Shown in pieces: positions 1-10,384 of a stretch of 36,645 nucleotides of DNA. The notes under the pieces were generated by a model that worked only from the letters and a program-made list of their open reading frames with translations, was not told where the DNA came from and searched no databases. The stretch comes from Tritrichomonas foetus (Eukaryota; Parabasalia; Tritrichomonadida; Tritrichomonadidae), in assembly GCA_001839685.1 (NCBI GenBank), contig MLAK01000927.1, positions 43,155-79,799 of the forward strand, written 5' to 3'. How positions within the stretch are numbered: the first letter of the stretch is position 1; each line of letters starts with the position of its first letter. Position numbers and translations under genes: made by a program.

Positions 1-1295
1 ATTGAAATATAATTGGGTAAATGAAGCGAATTTATCACTAAATCTTATTCTTAAAGAACCAAGTAAAATCTTTACGTTGACAAAAATACTATTGAATTAA
101 AAGAGGAGAATAAAAAAAGAAAGATGATACTCAAAAAGATATTCATACATCACTATGTTTCAATGTGCTGATGTGCTTTTGCTATTCCTTTGAATTCGGA
201 GTATCGTCCTGTTTTTTTTTTCTCCCCAAAGCTATTTCAAATGATTATTATTGCTTTCTTAAATTCACTATTTAGATGTTATATTATGTTTTGTTACATG
301 AGTTTGAATTCTAGAGATTAGGTCAAAGTATTGAAATTAAATGATATTTAATTATCATATTTTATAGATGTGTACAATAATATATATAGTAGCATTCAAT
401 AAAGAATTTATAAGTTATAACGAGTTACTTTCCAGAATCACTGTGATGAAAATATTAAGGAAAAATAGATTGTTAACATACCGAACTTCTTTTGTAACTT
501 ATCTCTGGTAGTAAGAATCTGTCTCCAGAAATGCATTAGATTTATCTTCATTGATGAAATGAATATTAATTAAAAAATGAATTATTTTTATATTTGACAA
601 AAAAGATGATTAGTGTATTGCTATGAAAATCTATAAAAAAATTTTGAAGATATATATTTTGCTCATAACTTTGGGAAGAGATCCCGGCGAAGGAGAAAAT
701 AATAATTTTGGATAACTTTTTGCATTCTAGGATCTTTAATTTGAACTCCCTTGTTAGAGGACGGCTTTATAGCTGCTTTGTGGATGATTATTGTTTTGAT
801 TAAATGAGATAAACCGAATTTCCGAATACTGAGTGGATAGATAGAACATGGATTCAAAATTGATAAAAAAAGCACGTTTATAAAAAGGACTTTTTTCATC
901 AAAAAGTTTCTTATCGTCGATTTGTCATCACTTCACCGGAGTTTATCCTTAAGATATGTTAGACGCAAAAAATATTTTTCCCAAACTATTTATGAGTTTA
1001 TATGGTCAATAATTCTAAATAGTACGTTTAAGTCATCCAATACCGCGACATGAATTATTTGAATATTTCAACGGCTTTTGGCGGATAAACTTATCGGATC
1101 ATATTTCAACTGCCATTTAACCCTGGAAAAAGCGATAAAGTCCCTATCATCATGTATATTTATAATAATATTGAATATTTTTGTCAAAATCTCAATTTCA
1201 ATATTTTATCAAAAATTCTATTAATTATTTTCAAATATCTCAGAAATTTTCAATAGAAGGAAAAAATTGGCGCGCTGAAACTTCACATTTTCTCA
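1..1295. other. Intergenic region without a convincing gene
   Basis: AT-rich DNA with homopolymer runs. The only ORF of note is on the minus strand, ATG at 899 to 663, 78 codons. Its N-terminus resembles a signal peptide (MKKVLFINVLFLSIL), but it has no recognisable domain and no initiator motif upstream, so it is not called as a gene. A TATCGTC octamer-like site at about 911-917 resembles Myb recognition elements known from Trichomonas promoters, but it is not near a called start. The last bases hold the promoter of the next gene. Confidence 0.5.
1283..1287 (+). promoter_or_regulatory. Initiator element of the ThyA-like gene
   Basis: TCACA matches the trichomonad initiator consensus TCA+1-Py-(T/A). 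The +1 A would be 1285, giving an 11-nt 5' UTR before the ATG at 1296, typical of the very short leaders of Trichomonas mRNAs. It supports this ATG as the true start. Confidence 0.6.
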
Positions 1296-2750
1296 ATGAG
1301 CGACATCAAAGAGAATTCGAAAAAAGAGCTTCCTTCGTTTCCATTCTATTATCGAGATAAAATTCATATAATCCATCCAGAAGGATATATTGGAATAGTT
1401 ACTTTCTGGACTCAATTCAACAAAGACGAATATACCAAATATCCACAGATTTTATCAGTTGGGAACTTATATACGGAAGATGGTTTCAAATACATTGTTT
1501 TAAATTCTTTTCTCTCATCAAATCTTTCGGCGCTAGTTTTTTATGGAAATGATAGAAATAATATTTTTAGTGAAGTTGTTGAATTGTTAGAAAAAGGAGA
1601 AAATTCCTCATTATATAGCCAAATGGTTCAGCAATTAAAGAATTTATTAGATAGGAATATAGAAATAGAACCAATAATTAATAGATTCATTGAAAGATTC
1701 AAAAATCGGTTTTACATTCTCGATAGAGATGATTTAGGAAGTTTAATAAGTTCAATTAAACCCCTCAGTTACAAGTTCACTGAATTGGTGTTTTATAAAT
1801 GTAATTTCCAAGTTGCTTCAACTCAACAACTTCCATCTGAAAGATGTGGCTTTGTTTGCCGGAATAATGATCTTCAGGCCTTATGGCTAAACGTTCTTCA
1901 ATTGGTTACATCATTTGGAATACTCAAGGAAACCAAAGTAACTGATAATAACCATTATGAACTCCTTGATGTGATGTATGTTCTTCAACACACAGATAGG
2001 AAAGTTGATACTATTATAACAACAAGCACAAACCCGATTTCTCGCGATTTCTTGAAAGGTTATGTTGATGAGATTGTAACTGATCATGTTCCATTAGGCT
2101 TTTCATATACATATGGTGAGCGAATTTCTAGAACACTTCCAAAGATTACAGAAAAAATTAAAGATGAAAAAGCAACAAGACAAGCTCATGTCTGCCTATA
2201 TGATCCTAAAGAAGATCCTAATTCAACTCATCCTCCTTGCCTGACAGATCTTGACATTAATATTCAAAATGATCATTTATACTTGACATGTCATTTTCGG
2301 TCACATGATGCCTTTGCTGCTTTACGATCTAACATTTATGGAATATCTAAACTTCAAGAGAAAATTTTATCAGAAATAAATGAATCATCAGAAAAAGAAT
2401 TAAAAGCTGGTGATATTACTATTTTCGCTAATTCTTGCCATGTTTATGTACGTGACTACCAGAACTTATTGAAAATGACATTTCCTTCAAACTGCACAGC
2501 CGATTTTAGAGGATACTTTGTAGTCGATAAAGATCAAGAAGCAATGCATGTAGTTGTGAATCACTTTGACTATTCCAATAAATTGCTTCATAAGTTTGTT
2601 CTTGAAACTCCAGACTCACTAGAACTTGATAAAATTACCCATTATATTTCCGACATGCACCATGCGATGTATTTACAAAGGCAGATTGATATTGCATTTG
2701 CTTGTTTAAGGGAAAATAGACCATTTTTACAAGATTCAACAACATTTTAG
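1296..2750 (+). CDS. Thymidylate synthase-superfamily protein (MtrA-like + ThyA + DUF4346)
   Basis: A 484-residue protein with the fold and motifs of ThyA-type thymidylate synthase, which methylates dUMP to dTMP using a methylene-folate-type cofactor. Seen directly: YTYGER at 271-276, TRQ at 294-296 (phosphate-binding Arg), PPC with nucleophile C315, FRSHD at 334-338 (E. coli R166/S167/D169 counterparts), N346 (N177 counterpart), and CHVY at 381-384 (H207/Y209 counterparts). Residues ~25-110 resemble the MtrA-type alpha/beta domain. Residues ~403-480 match DUF4346, including the HHAMYL motif at 455-460 and a terminal LQD at 478-480. As I recall the families, this three-part architecture is archaeal/bacterial rather than eukaryotic, where ThyA is ~300 residues or fused to DHFR. 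No DHFR domain is present. Start supported by the initiator 11 nt upstream. Convergent with TOR (157 bp apart). It could instead be a pyrimidine hydroxymethylase-type enzyme or act on another pterin. Confidence 0.85.
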   Translation: MSDIKENSKKELPSFPFYYRDKIHIIHPEGYIGIVTFWTQFNKDEYTKYPQILSVGNLYTEDGFKYIVLNSFLSSNLSALVFYGNDRNNIFSEVVELLEKGENSSLYSQMVQQLKNLLDRNIEIEPIINRFIERFKNRFYILDRDDLGSLISSIKPLSYKFTELVFYKCNFQVASTQQLPSERCGFVCRNNDLQALWLNVLQLVTSFGILKETKVTDNNHYELLDVMYVLQHTDRKVDTIITTSTNPISRDFLKGYVDEIVTDHVPLGFSYTYGERISRTLPKITEKIKDEKATRQAHVCLYDPKEDPNSTHPPCLTDLDINIQNDHLYLTCHFRSHDAFAALRSNIYGISKLQEKILSEINESSEKELKAGDITIFANSCHVYVRDYQNLLKMTFPSNCTADFRGYFVVDKDQEAMHVVVNHFDYSNKLLHKFVLETPDSLELDKITHYISDMHHAMYLQRQIDIAFACLRENRPFLQDSTTF

Positions 2751-2907
2751 CGAAGATGTATCGGATATTATTACTATTAAACTGAATTTATCATTTATCA
2801 TCATTTTTCCATTAGATAGTTGAACACTCACACTAAAAACTTTTTTCTTTCATTATTGTAGAAATAAAAATAGGATAGATTAATTACAAACAATTTTTAC
2901 AAACAAA

Positions 2908-5900
2908 TTACCAAAACGGGCACCACCCAAGGTAGTGGCGACAATAGTTTTTATAATCCGCAGCAATATCAATAAGCTTTTGTACTTGTTTTTCGACAGA
3001 AATTTGTTTCTTTTCATTATCAAATTCACTTCCTTCAAGCTTCGTTAAAATTCGATCCATTGTCTTCTTATTCCTGAAATTATTATCTTCTTCATCAAAT
3101 TCCATTGGCTCTTGGAAAAAGATAACGAGTTGTGCAGCTAGTGTCGCTCTTTGTTTCCTAAGAATTTTCATAACGTCAACGCACATTTTCCAGAAATATC
3201 CACCTGTTGTTGATCCTTCTAAAGTATTCACTAAAATTCTTGTTAGTCTGAATGGGACCTTTTCTGGAAAGTTTTTCCTAATAATTGTTGATTCAAAAGT
3301 TTCACCAAAATCAATATGAATCACTCGTCCAGTATTTTTTTGTAAAAGAATATTACTTGGATGTCTATCACCTAAACCAATAATATATCCCACCATTGAC
3401 ATTAACGCAGTGGTAGATGTAAAGTTTTGAACTTGACTAATCCAACTTACAGCACTTGGTGCATATCTCCATAGCATTTCAAACAACTCAGTTGCTTTAC
3501 ATTGTTCAGCAACATGCTCAAATAATTCAATTTTTTGGATCGAATTCATATGAATATACTTATTTCCAGAAAATTCTTCATCAATTTTATTTTCAAGTTT
3601 TGTATCAGTTCCAATAACTTCTCTATAATTTGTAATCGCTTGATGCATTGTTAAAGATTGTGTGACCCATATAATCAAACCAGCATTTTTAGAAAGTGGG
3701 ATGATTTGATAATCATTAATTTGAAGATTTTCGATTCTACTATGACGTAAAATTGTATTAATCAATGCAAAAAATTGCATAATTCTTTCATCAAGACGAA
3801 GATCTTCATTTCCTTTCAGCAAATATTGTGTTCTTTCACCATTAGATCCTAGAATGAAAACTGATCGTGGACGTTGTTGAGTTCCCAAAATTTCCATGAC
3901 AGATTCAATAGATTCCATCATTTCTCCGCTTCCTCCAGGAACTCGAAGTGTGAAACCACGTTTGGAAGCTAATGATTCAGATATTTTATTGAGAATAATG
4001 TTGCACAATTTAGAAACAGCAAGTTGAAGTGATGCATGAAGCCGGTTAAGATACATCCATATCTTTTTAGAGTTTTCTTCAGTGTTTTTATGGAATAAAG
4101 TTTCGATTTTTGTAATAAAATGACCATATGATGCAATAAATAAAGAATCAAGCTCACAGCATGGATTTTTGTATTTATCGAAAAGGTTTTGAAGAAGATC
4201 TTTACTTTGTTGTTGATTTCGAGAAGCAATTTCAATTACTCTCTTCCATTCTTCAAACCACGTTGATGATGATCTAATCATTCCATCGGCAAAAAGTCGA
4301 GCATCAGCAGCAATTTCTACATTATGAACAGTCAAATTTTCAATAATATTTTCTGCAATTGTACTTCCAGATAGTTTATATAAATTCAAAGGGAAAAACA
4401 CATCTTGAAAATTATCTATTCCAACATTAAAAAGAAGTTGATGGGCAATTTCACTAATCTGTTTATCAGGATGATTCATATGTGCTGTAATTTGTGGGAT
4501 CATCTTGAGAATATAATTTGATGGAATGTGAATAATCTCTTCAATAATAGAATTGGTTAACAATTCTGAATTTGGCATTGTAAATAACACTGAAAAAAGC
4601 TGACATAAATGTTCAAGTGTGTTTGATGGATAAAAACGAATGACTTTTAACAGGATGACAATGGCTTGTACACCATAAAAATTCGGATTAGAAGTTAACA
4701 AAATTGAATTCTGTATTTTTTTACGAAATTCTATAACACTTTGAATATATTGTCGTAAATTGTGATTCATTGATTTTTTATCAGATAGTTCCAAATGTCC
4801 AATTTCAGCAATATTTTCTTTTTCTAAAGTATTATTTAAATCACCGGAATATTGCGCTTCTGGGAGCTGTTTTATTTTTCCTTCAATTTGCTTTTGAAGT
4901 TCGTCAGATGATAATCTTTCATAAAAGTCAATAATATCGTCAATTTCTGGTTTTTCAAGATAAGCATTTGGATTATCATTTAATATAGAAAATAAACGCA
5001 TATATGAAAATGCTAACCATTTCCATGCTTTTGCATTATTTGGATTGAAGTTTAGAGCAGCTTTTATATATTTCGCAGCTGTTCGAAAACATGAAAAAGA
5101 GTTAAATTGATTTAAAGTATTATATTTTGCATATAAAAAGCATATTTCAAAAAAGAAATCTTTGGTAAACACGTCAGACACCATTAATTGAAGATGTGAT
5201 GAGTAAATTCTTTGAGGAAATTTAAAACAAAGATGTAGTAAAAATGAGTACTGCTGTTGAAAAGATTGAGTATGAAGGAAATTTAAAGCATTTGAAAATG
5301 ATTGGGTATCAAAATAATCTGAAATGTATGATTGAACTTCGGAGTCAAAAGCAGGTTGTTGTGATAATTGGTATATAAAAGTAAAAGGAAACGTAATTTT
5401 ATTTGCTATCATTGCATATAAATGTTCTTTTTTATTAGCAAACGAAATAAAGGAAACACCACATTTTATCCCATTAAAGAAATTATCTTTTTGACCACTT
5501 GCCAAAGTGATTTTTAGCATTTCTATAACTATAGAGCCATTTAAAGAATAGTCAAAATTATTTTTAAAATAATAATCAATCAAAGATAAATACCCAGCTT
5601 TTCTTAAACATGAAACTATGTTTAAATAGAATAAAGGATTAGTTTTAATTGGCATAACAAGGTTCCTTAAAACAATCATTCTTTCCCATGTAGCTTCATT
5701 TCGATTAAAAAATTTAATTCTATGTTTCCAAATTGAAGAAATATCAACTCGTGTGTTAACTTGATAGGATTTAAAATCAAGCATTTCTTGACATTCATAT
5801 AAAAGTTGAAGATGACTAATTTGATCTTGAACTTGGAATTTGTCGCCATTCCTGAGAATCATTCGATCATTAGCCACAAGCTGAAAAGCCTTTTGAATAC

Positions 5901-8900
5901 ATTGTTTAGCTTCAGAATAGCGTTTAACACTAATTAAATATAAAATCAGAAATATATAATGAGGAACTGAATCATCAAAATGATCAATACTTTTTAAATG
6001 GTTTTCAATTTTCGTATTTTCTCGATTTTGGAAGTATACCCATAAAAAAGGAAGTAAAGTTGCCTCTTTTTCGGCAGGATCTTCTAAACTATTAAATTTG
6101 TATTCTAAATCATAAATTTCATTATATGCATTCATATTTGTATAGCAATATATTTCCTTTGAAAAAGGCGCCTGTATCTCTTTATAAATAGCAAGGGCTT
6201 TTTTCCAATCATTTAAATACCCACTAAATTCTGCAGCAAGTTTTTTATCTAAATTTGGTTCAGCTTTTTGGAAATATGACTTAAGTGTATTGATTTTATT
6301 AAGTTCAACTGCAGATCGCATTAAATCGGGTAAAACTTTCATATTTCCATGAATATATTCACGATGTAGCAAAAAAAATTTGTAATGAATGCTTTTAGAT
6401 TTCTCTGCAGCTTTGATATAATCAATGGCAAAAGGATAGTTACTTTTATCCATAAATTGAATCAACTCAAATAAAATTGATTCAATTTTATGATGTTTTT
6501 GAATAATATTCTCGATAATTGAACTAAAATATTGCTTATCTTCTTCAGATGCTTCTTTCCATATCGTTAAAAAAGCCAGAGGGAATAGTTGCTTTAAAAT
6601 ATGCCTGCGGAAATTAATGAATTCAATGCAACCACGGATTGTAGCAAGTGGGGAATTTGTCATTGTATAAGCAATTAGGGAATTGACAAATTTTGGAATA
6701 GAGTTTTCATCAGGATACTCAAATTCCAAAAAATAATGATATTTTTTAGAATATGGCTTTGTGAAAGGTTTAATTATTTTTGGAAATGAAACGATATTGA
6801 TGAAATCAGATATTTCTTTTGTATGCATCTTCCTTGTTGCTAAGAATTTCTCGACAGGTGAAAAATCTAGATCAGGTCGAACAAAATGCAAATATGCAAT
6901 TTGAAAATCTTGGAAAACAGCAATGGAAAATAATAAATTATCAACATTTGTTGGTAAGCTAAGTGCAAGTGATACAATTCGACTAGAGAAATAATTAATA
7001 TCACTAGATTGGATAATAATAGTAAGATTTTTAACTATATAAAATGCATGCTCTTTACTAATATTTTTCATTGATTCTAAAGTTGACAAAAATATATCAA
7101 AGGGCTGAAGATTTCGTAAAATCATCAATGTTAGAAAATGCAGTGCATATTTAAAGTATTTAATTCCACAAGAATTAATTTTATTCAGTATTATATTAAA
7201 GAAATGGGAAGCAATTACTTGAAAGTCCGTCAAAATATGAATACATAAATAAGAACACATTTTCATACAACAATATTGGTCGATATGTTTTTCAATAAAA
7301 GTAATAAATTGTGGAATCATTGGAATAATTTCAAGAGGGCATTGCAGAGAGATTGAAGTAAGCATTTTGAACATTGGTGCAATAACTTGACTATGAGCTT
7401 TATTAATTGCATTCATAAACAATGTTATAACGTTTGAAGCATGGCATGATGCATTTTCTGGGTCATTTTCAAAAACAATTGTAATTGCTTTCATTGACCT
7501 ACAATTAAGTTCACCAATTGATGATAATATCGTTGATAAAATAAAATTGGTAAATTCTATTTTCGTTAAATCATGAGGATATAATAATTTTGTTGGCATA
7601 TCACATTCAACTGAATCAAAAGAACTGCCAAATAACTTTAAAATAGAAATCACTAACGATTCATTTTGGGTTGTAGTAAGAATTTCTAATAAAGGTGGAA
7701 GTAAATCATGACATTGTCTTCTGATATTTAAACCATCATAAGTTTGTAAAGCAATTTTAGCTAATGATTTAGTTGCAGTTATTAATAATTTATCTTCTCT
7801 TTGAGTTTTAAAAATTGTACAAAATGCATCAAGAATGCTTGGAAGATATGACTCAACCACTTTCCCCAAATTTGCAAGTGATTTTATTAAATTTCGATCT
7901 CTTTTATTTAAATATGATTCATTGCATATCAATAAAATCTGTTCTTCAAGTGGTTGCATTATTATTTTTGTAGTATTTTGGCTTAATCGACTTATTCTTT
8001 GATACAAAGTTTCATTTGCAAAATCATCTTTTTGAAATACAGAGTAATCTGATACTGAGCTTTGATTATCATTGCCTTTTTCGGAAATAGAAACGCTACT
8101 CACTGAATTGGATGAAGATGAAAATGACGTATGTTTTGAATATTTATTTGAAAACTGTTTATAATATTTAGTTTCATTCCTTTTATTCAAAATAGAAAGT
8201 GAAATATCAATAATATCTTTTGAATAATCATATGAATTCATATTCTGGTTTTGAAAAGCATGAGATGCAACAAGTTTCAAGAGTGAAGCAAATTTACTTC
8301 CATATTTACTTTCGGAATTTGCAGAAATATCAAAAAATATCTTTTTAATATAATTATTAAACACTGGGATAGCATAAAGTGGATGATACATAATGCATAA
8401 ATCCATATAATTAATCATGATTCTCCGAATTTTAAAACAGCTATCATAAAGTAATGAATAGAAATCTTCATTTGTTGAAATAATAGAATTTGGTGTTATT
8501 TTTTGTACCGCATTAAAACGAATTTCTTTGTCATATTCGGTTAAAGCAATATTCACAAAAATATTATTCTTTGCATTTTCATTCTTGAGAAGTGAAACAA
8601 CATCAAGATAAATAAGTCTCATTTTCTTCGAACTAGATTTCTGTAGTCTTGCGAGAGAATTAATAATACGATCTTGATTATCAAACAAATATGGCAATCG
8701 ACAAAATAGTAAGACATCTTCAACAATACATTCATCAATTAAATTAGGGGTTAAAAGATTTTTTAAAATCAATGACTTTTTGTGCTCAGATAATAAAAAA
8801 GGTCTGAGTTTGATACATTCAGCCGCATGACTACAAAGTTCTTCAATCTCAAATTTAGCATAATCTATTTCAATATTGCTATAAGTTTTAAAAATAGTAC

Positions 8901-9948
8901 TTAAAATTTTAAATCGACAAAAATTTTCACTGCATTTGAAGGAACATTTACCAAGAAAATCAAGTGCGGTTTCAATATCAGTAAAATATTTTTTTTCAAT
9001 TGCAAAGGATATTGAATTTGAAGGAAAAAAAGTTAGAAAAAACTGTAAGAGAGATGGATCAAAGTCTTTCCATTCATAATTCATGATAATATTAATTAAA
9101 ATTTGGATAATTTTATAAACCAAATTTATCATATTCGAATCGTGTGTAAAATAATGGTTTTTTTCACAAATACTTTTACATGTTAGCATCAGTTGATGAA
9201 CTTCATTTACAAGGAGCTGTCTCCTAATAAAATAATCATGATATATAATGAAAAGCATCGCATAGATTTGAGATAATTTATCATATTGATAAAAATTGAT
9301 TTTGGAAATAAAATTAGCTCTCTCTGGTGTTTGTTTTAAAGAAACGTTTCTATCAAAAAACTTAATTATTTTTAAATAATATTTTTGTACTTCTTCATCT
9401 CCTTCTACTGCATTAATCACAATCGAATCCCAATATGAATGAATAGTTTGAATAACTTCATTTTTTACAACTTTTCGAGCATGCTTTAATATAACACCAG
9501 AATTAAATGCATTATTAGAATTGTTAGATTTGAGCCAGTCATTAGCATATTTGAGAGGTTCTGAAAAAATCAATTCTCCCTCTTTTGCGATTAAAGATAG
9601 TCTTTCCAATGATTTTATTGCAGTTTTAACCAAAATTCGATCTTCATTTGTTAAAAAAGTTGAAATAAAGGTAATGATTGGCGCAAGAGATTCCACTGAA
9701 CGAAAAAAATAGTAATGCACTGTCATGAATACAAATTTATTTATTATTGTAAGTCGCTGCTCTGGAGGCTCAAGAATCCTTGTTTCATTTCCCCATTTTT
9801 GATTTAATTGAATTAATTTGTCTTCCCGCAAAATCGGAAGGCGTTTTTTAAAGAATACTAAAAGGCGGTCATATTCATTTTTCCAGAGTAAATAATCGCA
9901 TGCTGGGTTAGGAATGAAAAAGGAATTAATGTTGGAAAAACATTCCAT
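2908..9948 (-). CDS. TOR: Target of rapamycin (TOR) protein kinase
   Basis: A complete 2346-residue PIKK-family Ser/Thr kinase (human mTOR 2549). Order: HEAT-type helical repeats over roughly the first 1100 residues, FAT domain ~1180-1780, FRB ~1894-1985, kinase ~2000-2290, and FATC ending in GWCPFW. TOR-specific signatures: QRPRSVFILGSNG, LLKGNEDLRLDER with ATP-site K2045, GDRHPSN at 2193-2199 (D2194, N2199), HIDFGE at 2211-2216 (metal-binding D2213), and FPEKVPFRLTR. All core catalytic residues are present, so it should be active. TOR sits in the TORC1/TORC2 complexes and links nutrients to growth; the sequence does not say which complex. A Ser-rich stretch near residues 610-630 lies in the HEAT region. 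Several key rapamycin-contact positions in FRB are replaced. Start supported by an initiator 14 nt upstream. No introns. Confidence 0.95.
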   Translation of the reverse strand: MECFSNINSFFIPNPACDYLLWKNEYDRLLVFFKKRLPILREDKLIQLNQKWGNETRILEPPEQRLTIINKFVFMTVHYYFFRSVESLAPIITFISTFLTNEDRILVKTAIKSLERLSLIAKEGELIFSEPLKYANDWLKSNNSNNAFNSGVILKHARKVVKNEVIQTIHSYWDSIVINAVEGDEEVQKYYLKIIKFFDRNVSLKQTPERANFISKINFYQYDKLSQIYAMLFIIYHDYFIRRQLLVNEVHQLMLTCKSICEKNHYFTHDSNMINLVYKIIQILINIIMNYEWKDFDPSLLQFFLTFFPSNSISFAIEKKYFTDIETALDFLGKCSFKCSENFCRFKILSTIFKTYSNIEIDYAKFEIEELCSHAAECIKLRPFLLSEHKKSLILKNLLTPNLIDECIVEDVLLFCRLPYLFDNQDRIINSLARLQKSSSKKMRLIYLDVVSLLKNENAKNNIFVNIALTEYDKEIRFNAVQKITPNSIISTNEDFYSLLYDSCFKIRRIMINYMDLCIMYHPLYAIPVFNNYIKKIFFDISANSESKYGSKFASLLKLVASHAFQNQNMNSYDYSKDIIDISLSILNKRNETKYYKQFSNKYSKHTSFSSSSNSVSSVSISEKGNDNQSSVSDYSVFQKDDFANETLYQRISRLSQNTTKIIMQPLEEQILLICNESYLNKRDRNLIKSLANLGKVVESYLPSILDAFCTIFKTQREDKLLITATKSLAKIALQTYDGLNIRRQCHDLLPPLLEILTTTQNESLVISILKLFGSSFDSVECDMPTKLLYPHDLTKIEFTNFILSTILSSIGELNCRSMKAITIVFENDPENASCHASNVITLFMNAINKAHSQVIAPMFKMLTSISLQCPLEIIPMIPQFITFIEKHIDQYCCMKMCSYLCIHILTDFQVIASHFFNIILNKINSCGIKYFKYALHFLTLMILRNLQPFDIFLSTLESMKNISKEHAFYIVKNLTIIIQSSDINYFSSRIVSLALSLPTNVDNLLFSIAVFQDFQIAYLHFVRPDLDFSPVEKFLATRKMHTKEISDFINIVSFPKIIKPFTKPYSKKYHYFLEFEYPDENSIPKFVNSLIAYTMTNSPLATIRGCIEFINFRRHILKQLFPLAFLTIWKEASEEDKQYFSSIIENIIQKHHKIESILFELIQFMDKSNYPFAIDYIKAAEKSKSIHYKFFLLHREYIHGNMKVLPDLMRSAVELNKINTLKSYFQKAEPNLDKKLAAEFSGYLNDWKKALAIYKEIQAPFSKEIYCYTNMNAYNEIYDLEYKFNSLEDPAEKEATLLPFLWVYFQNRENTKIENHLKSIDHFDDSVPHYIFLILYLISVKRYSEAKQCIQKAFQLVANDRMILRNGDKFQVQDQISHLQLLYECQEMLDFKSYQVNTRVDISSIWKHRIKFFNRNEATWERMIVLRNLVMPIKTNPLFYLNIVSCLRKAGYLSLIDYYFKNNFDYSLNGSIVIEMLKITLASGQKDNFFNGIKCGVSFISFANKKEHLYAMIANKITFPFTFIYQLSQQPAFDSEVQSYISDYFDTQSFSNALNFLHTQSFQQQYSFLLHLCFKFPQRIYSSHLQLMVSDVFTKDFFFEICFLYAKYNTLNQFNSFSCFRTAAKYIKAALNFNPNNAKAWKWLAFSYMRLFSILNDNPNAYLEKPEIDDIIDFYERLSSDELQKQIEGKIKQLPEAQYSGDLNNTLEKENIAEIGHLELSDKKSMNHNLRQYIQSVIEFRKKIQNSILLTSNPNFYGVQAIVILLKVIRFYPSNTLEHLCQLFSVLFTMPNSELLTNSIIEEIIHIPSNYILKMIPQITAHMNHPDKQISEIAHQLLFNVGIDNFQDVFFPLNLYKLSGSTIAENIIENLTVHNVEIAADARLFADGMIRSSSTWFEEWKRVIEIASRNQQQSKDLLQNLFDKYKNPCCELDSLFIASYGHFITKIETLFHKNTEENSKKIWMYLNRLHASLQLAVSKLCNIILNKISESLASKRGFTLRVPGGSGEMMESIESVMEILGTQQRPRSVFILGSNGERTQYLLKGNEDLRLDERIMQFFALINTILRHSRIENLQINDYQIIPLSKNAGLIIWVTQSLTMHQAITNYREVIGTDTKLENKIDEEFSGNKYIHMNSIQKIELFEHVAEQCKATELFEMLWRYAPSAVSWISQVQNFTSTTALMSMVGYIIGLGDRHPSNILLQKNTGRVIHIDFGETFESTIIRKNFPEKVPFRLTRILVNTLEGSTTGGYFWKMCVDVMKILRKQRATLAAQLVIFFQEPMEFDEEDNNFRNKKTMDRILTKLEGSEFDNEKKQISVEKQVQKLIDIAADYKNYCRHYLGWCPFW

Positions 9949-9959
9949 GTTTTGGTTTC

Positions 9960-9964
9960 AATGA
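9960..9964 (-). promoter_or_regulatory. Initiator element of the TOR gene
   Basis: Read on the minus strand this is TCATT, fitting TCA+1-Py-(T/A). The +1 A is 9962, leaving a 13-nt leader before the ATG at 9948. Confidence 0.5.
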
Positions 9965-10360
9965 GTATTCAATTTTGAATATGGGTAAAATTATTTGAAA
10001 AGAAAAATGAGAATATATTGAATAATTTAATTTAAAGTGAAGTGAGTAAAAAATATTGGTGAATCGGGAAAAATATAAATTTTGTGGGGAAATTAAAATA
10101 TATTTTATGTAGTGAGGAAAAATCAGTTATAAAATTAAGTAATTTATTTTAATTATTGATAGGTTTCTTCAACAAAGGTGTTGATAACGAGATATTAGAC
10201 ATATTCATTCATCCTGTAATAGTTGAAATTTGCAACCCTTTTTTTTGTTTGAATGATAGATAACTTTTTCAATATTATGCGCAAGGCCAATTTTCTACGT
10301 GAAAATGACTGTCACTTTCGGCAAACGTCACTTTTCTTTTTTTAGAAATAGCCCGTTTAT

Positions 10361-10365
10361 TCATA
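10361..10365 (+). promoter_or_regulatory. Initiator element of the BRD8-like gene
   Basis: TCATA fits TCA+1-Py-(T/A) with +1 at 10363 and a 22-nt leader before the ATG at 10385. Confidence 0.5.
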
Positions 10366-10384
10366 TTCGAATTTATCTCTATAA

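Larger units (their letters stand above)
9949..10384. other. Divergent intergenic promoter region
   Basis: 436 bp between the divergent TOR and BRD8-like genes. It holds an initiator near each end and otherwise AT-rich DNA. Between 10298 and 10335 a GC-richer patch carries two similar GTCACTT words (in GACTGTCACTTTCGG and AACGTCACTT), about 30-60 bp upstream of the plus-strand initiator; these are candidate activator sites. No ORF of interest. Confidence 0.5.

Noticed and set aside
663..902. 79-codon minus-strand frame with a signal-peptide-like start
   Set aside because: The frame's first codon is TTG and the ATG is at 899; no domain, no initiator, and hydrophobic starts arise easily in AT-rich DNA.
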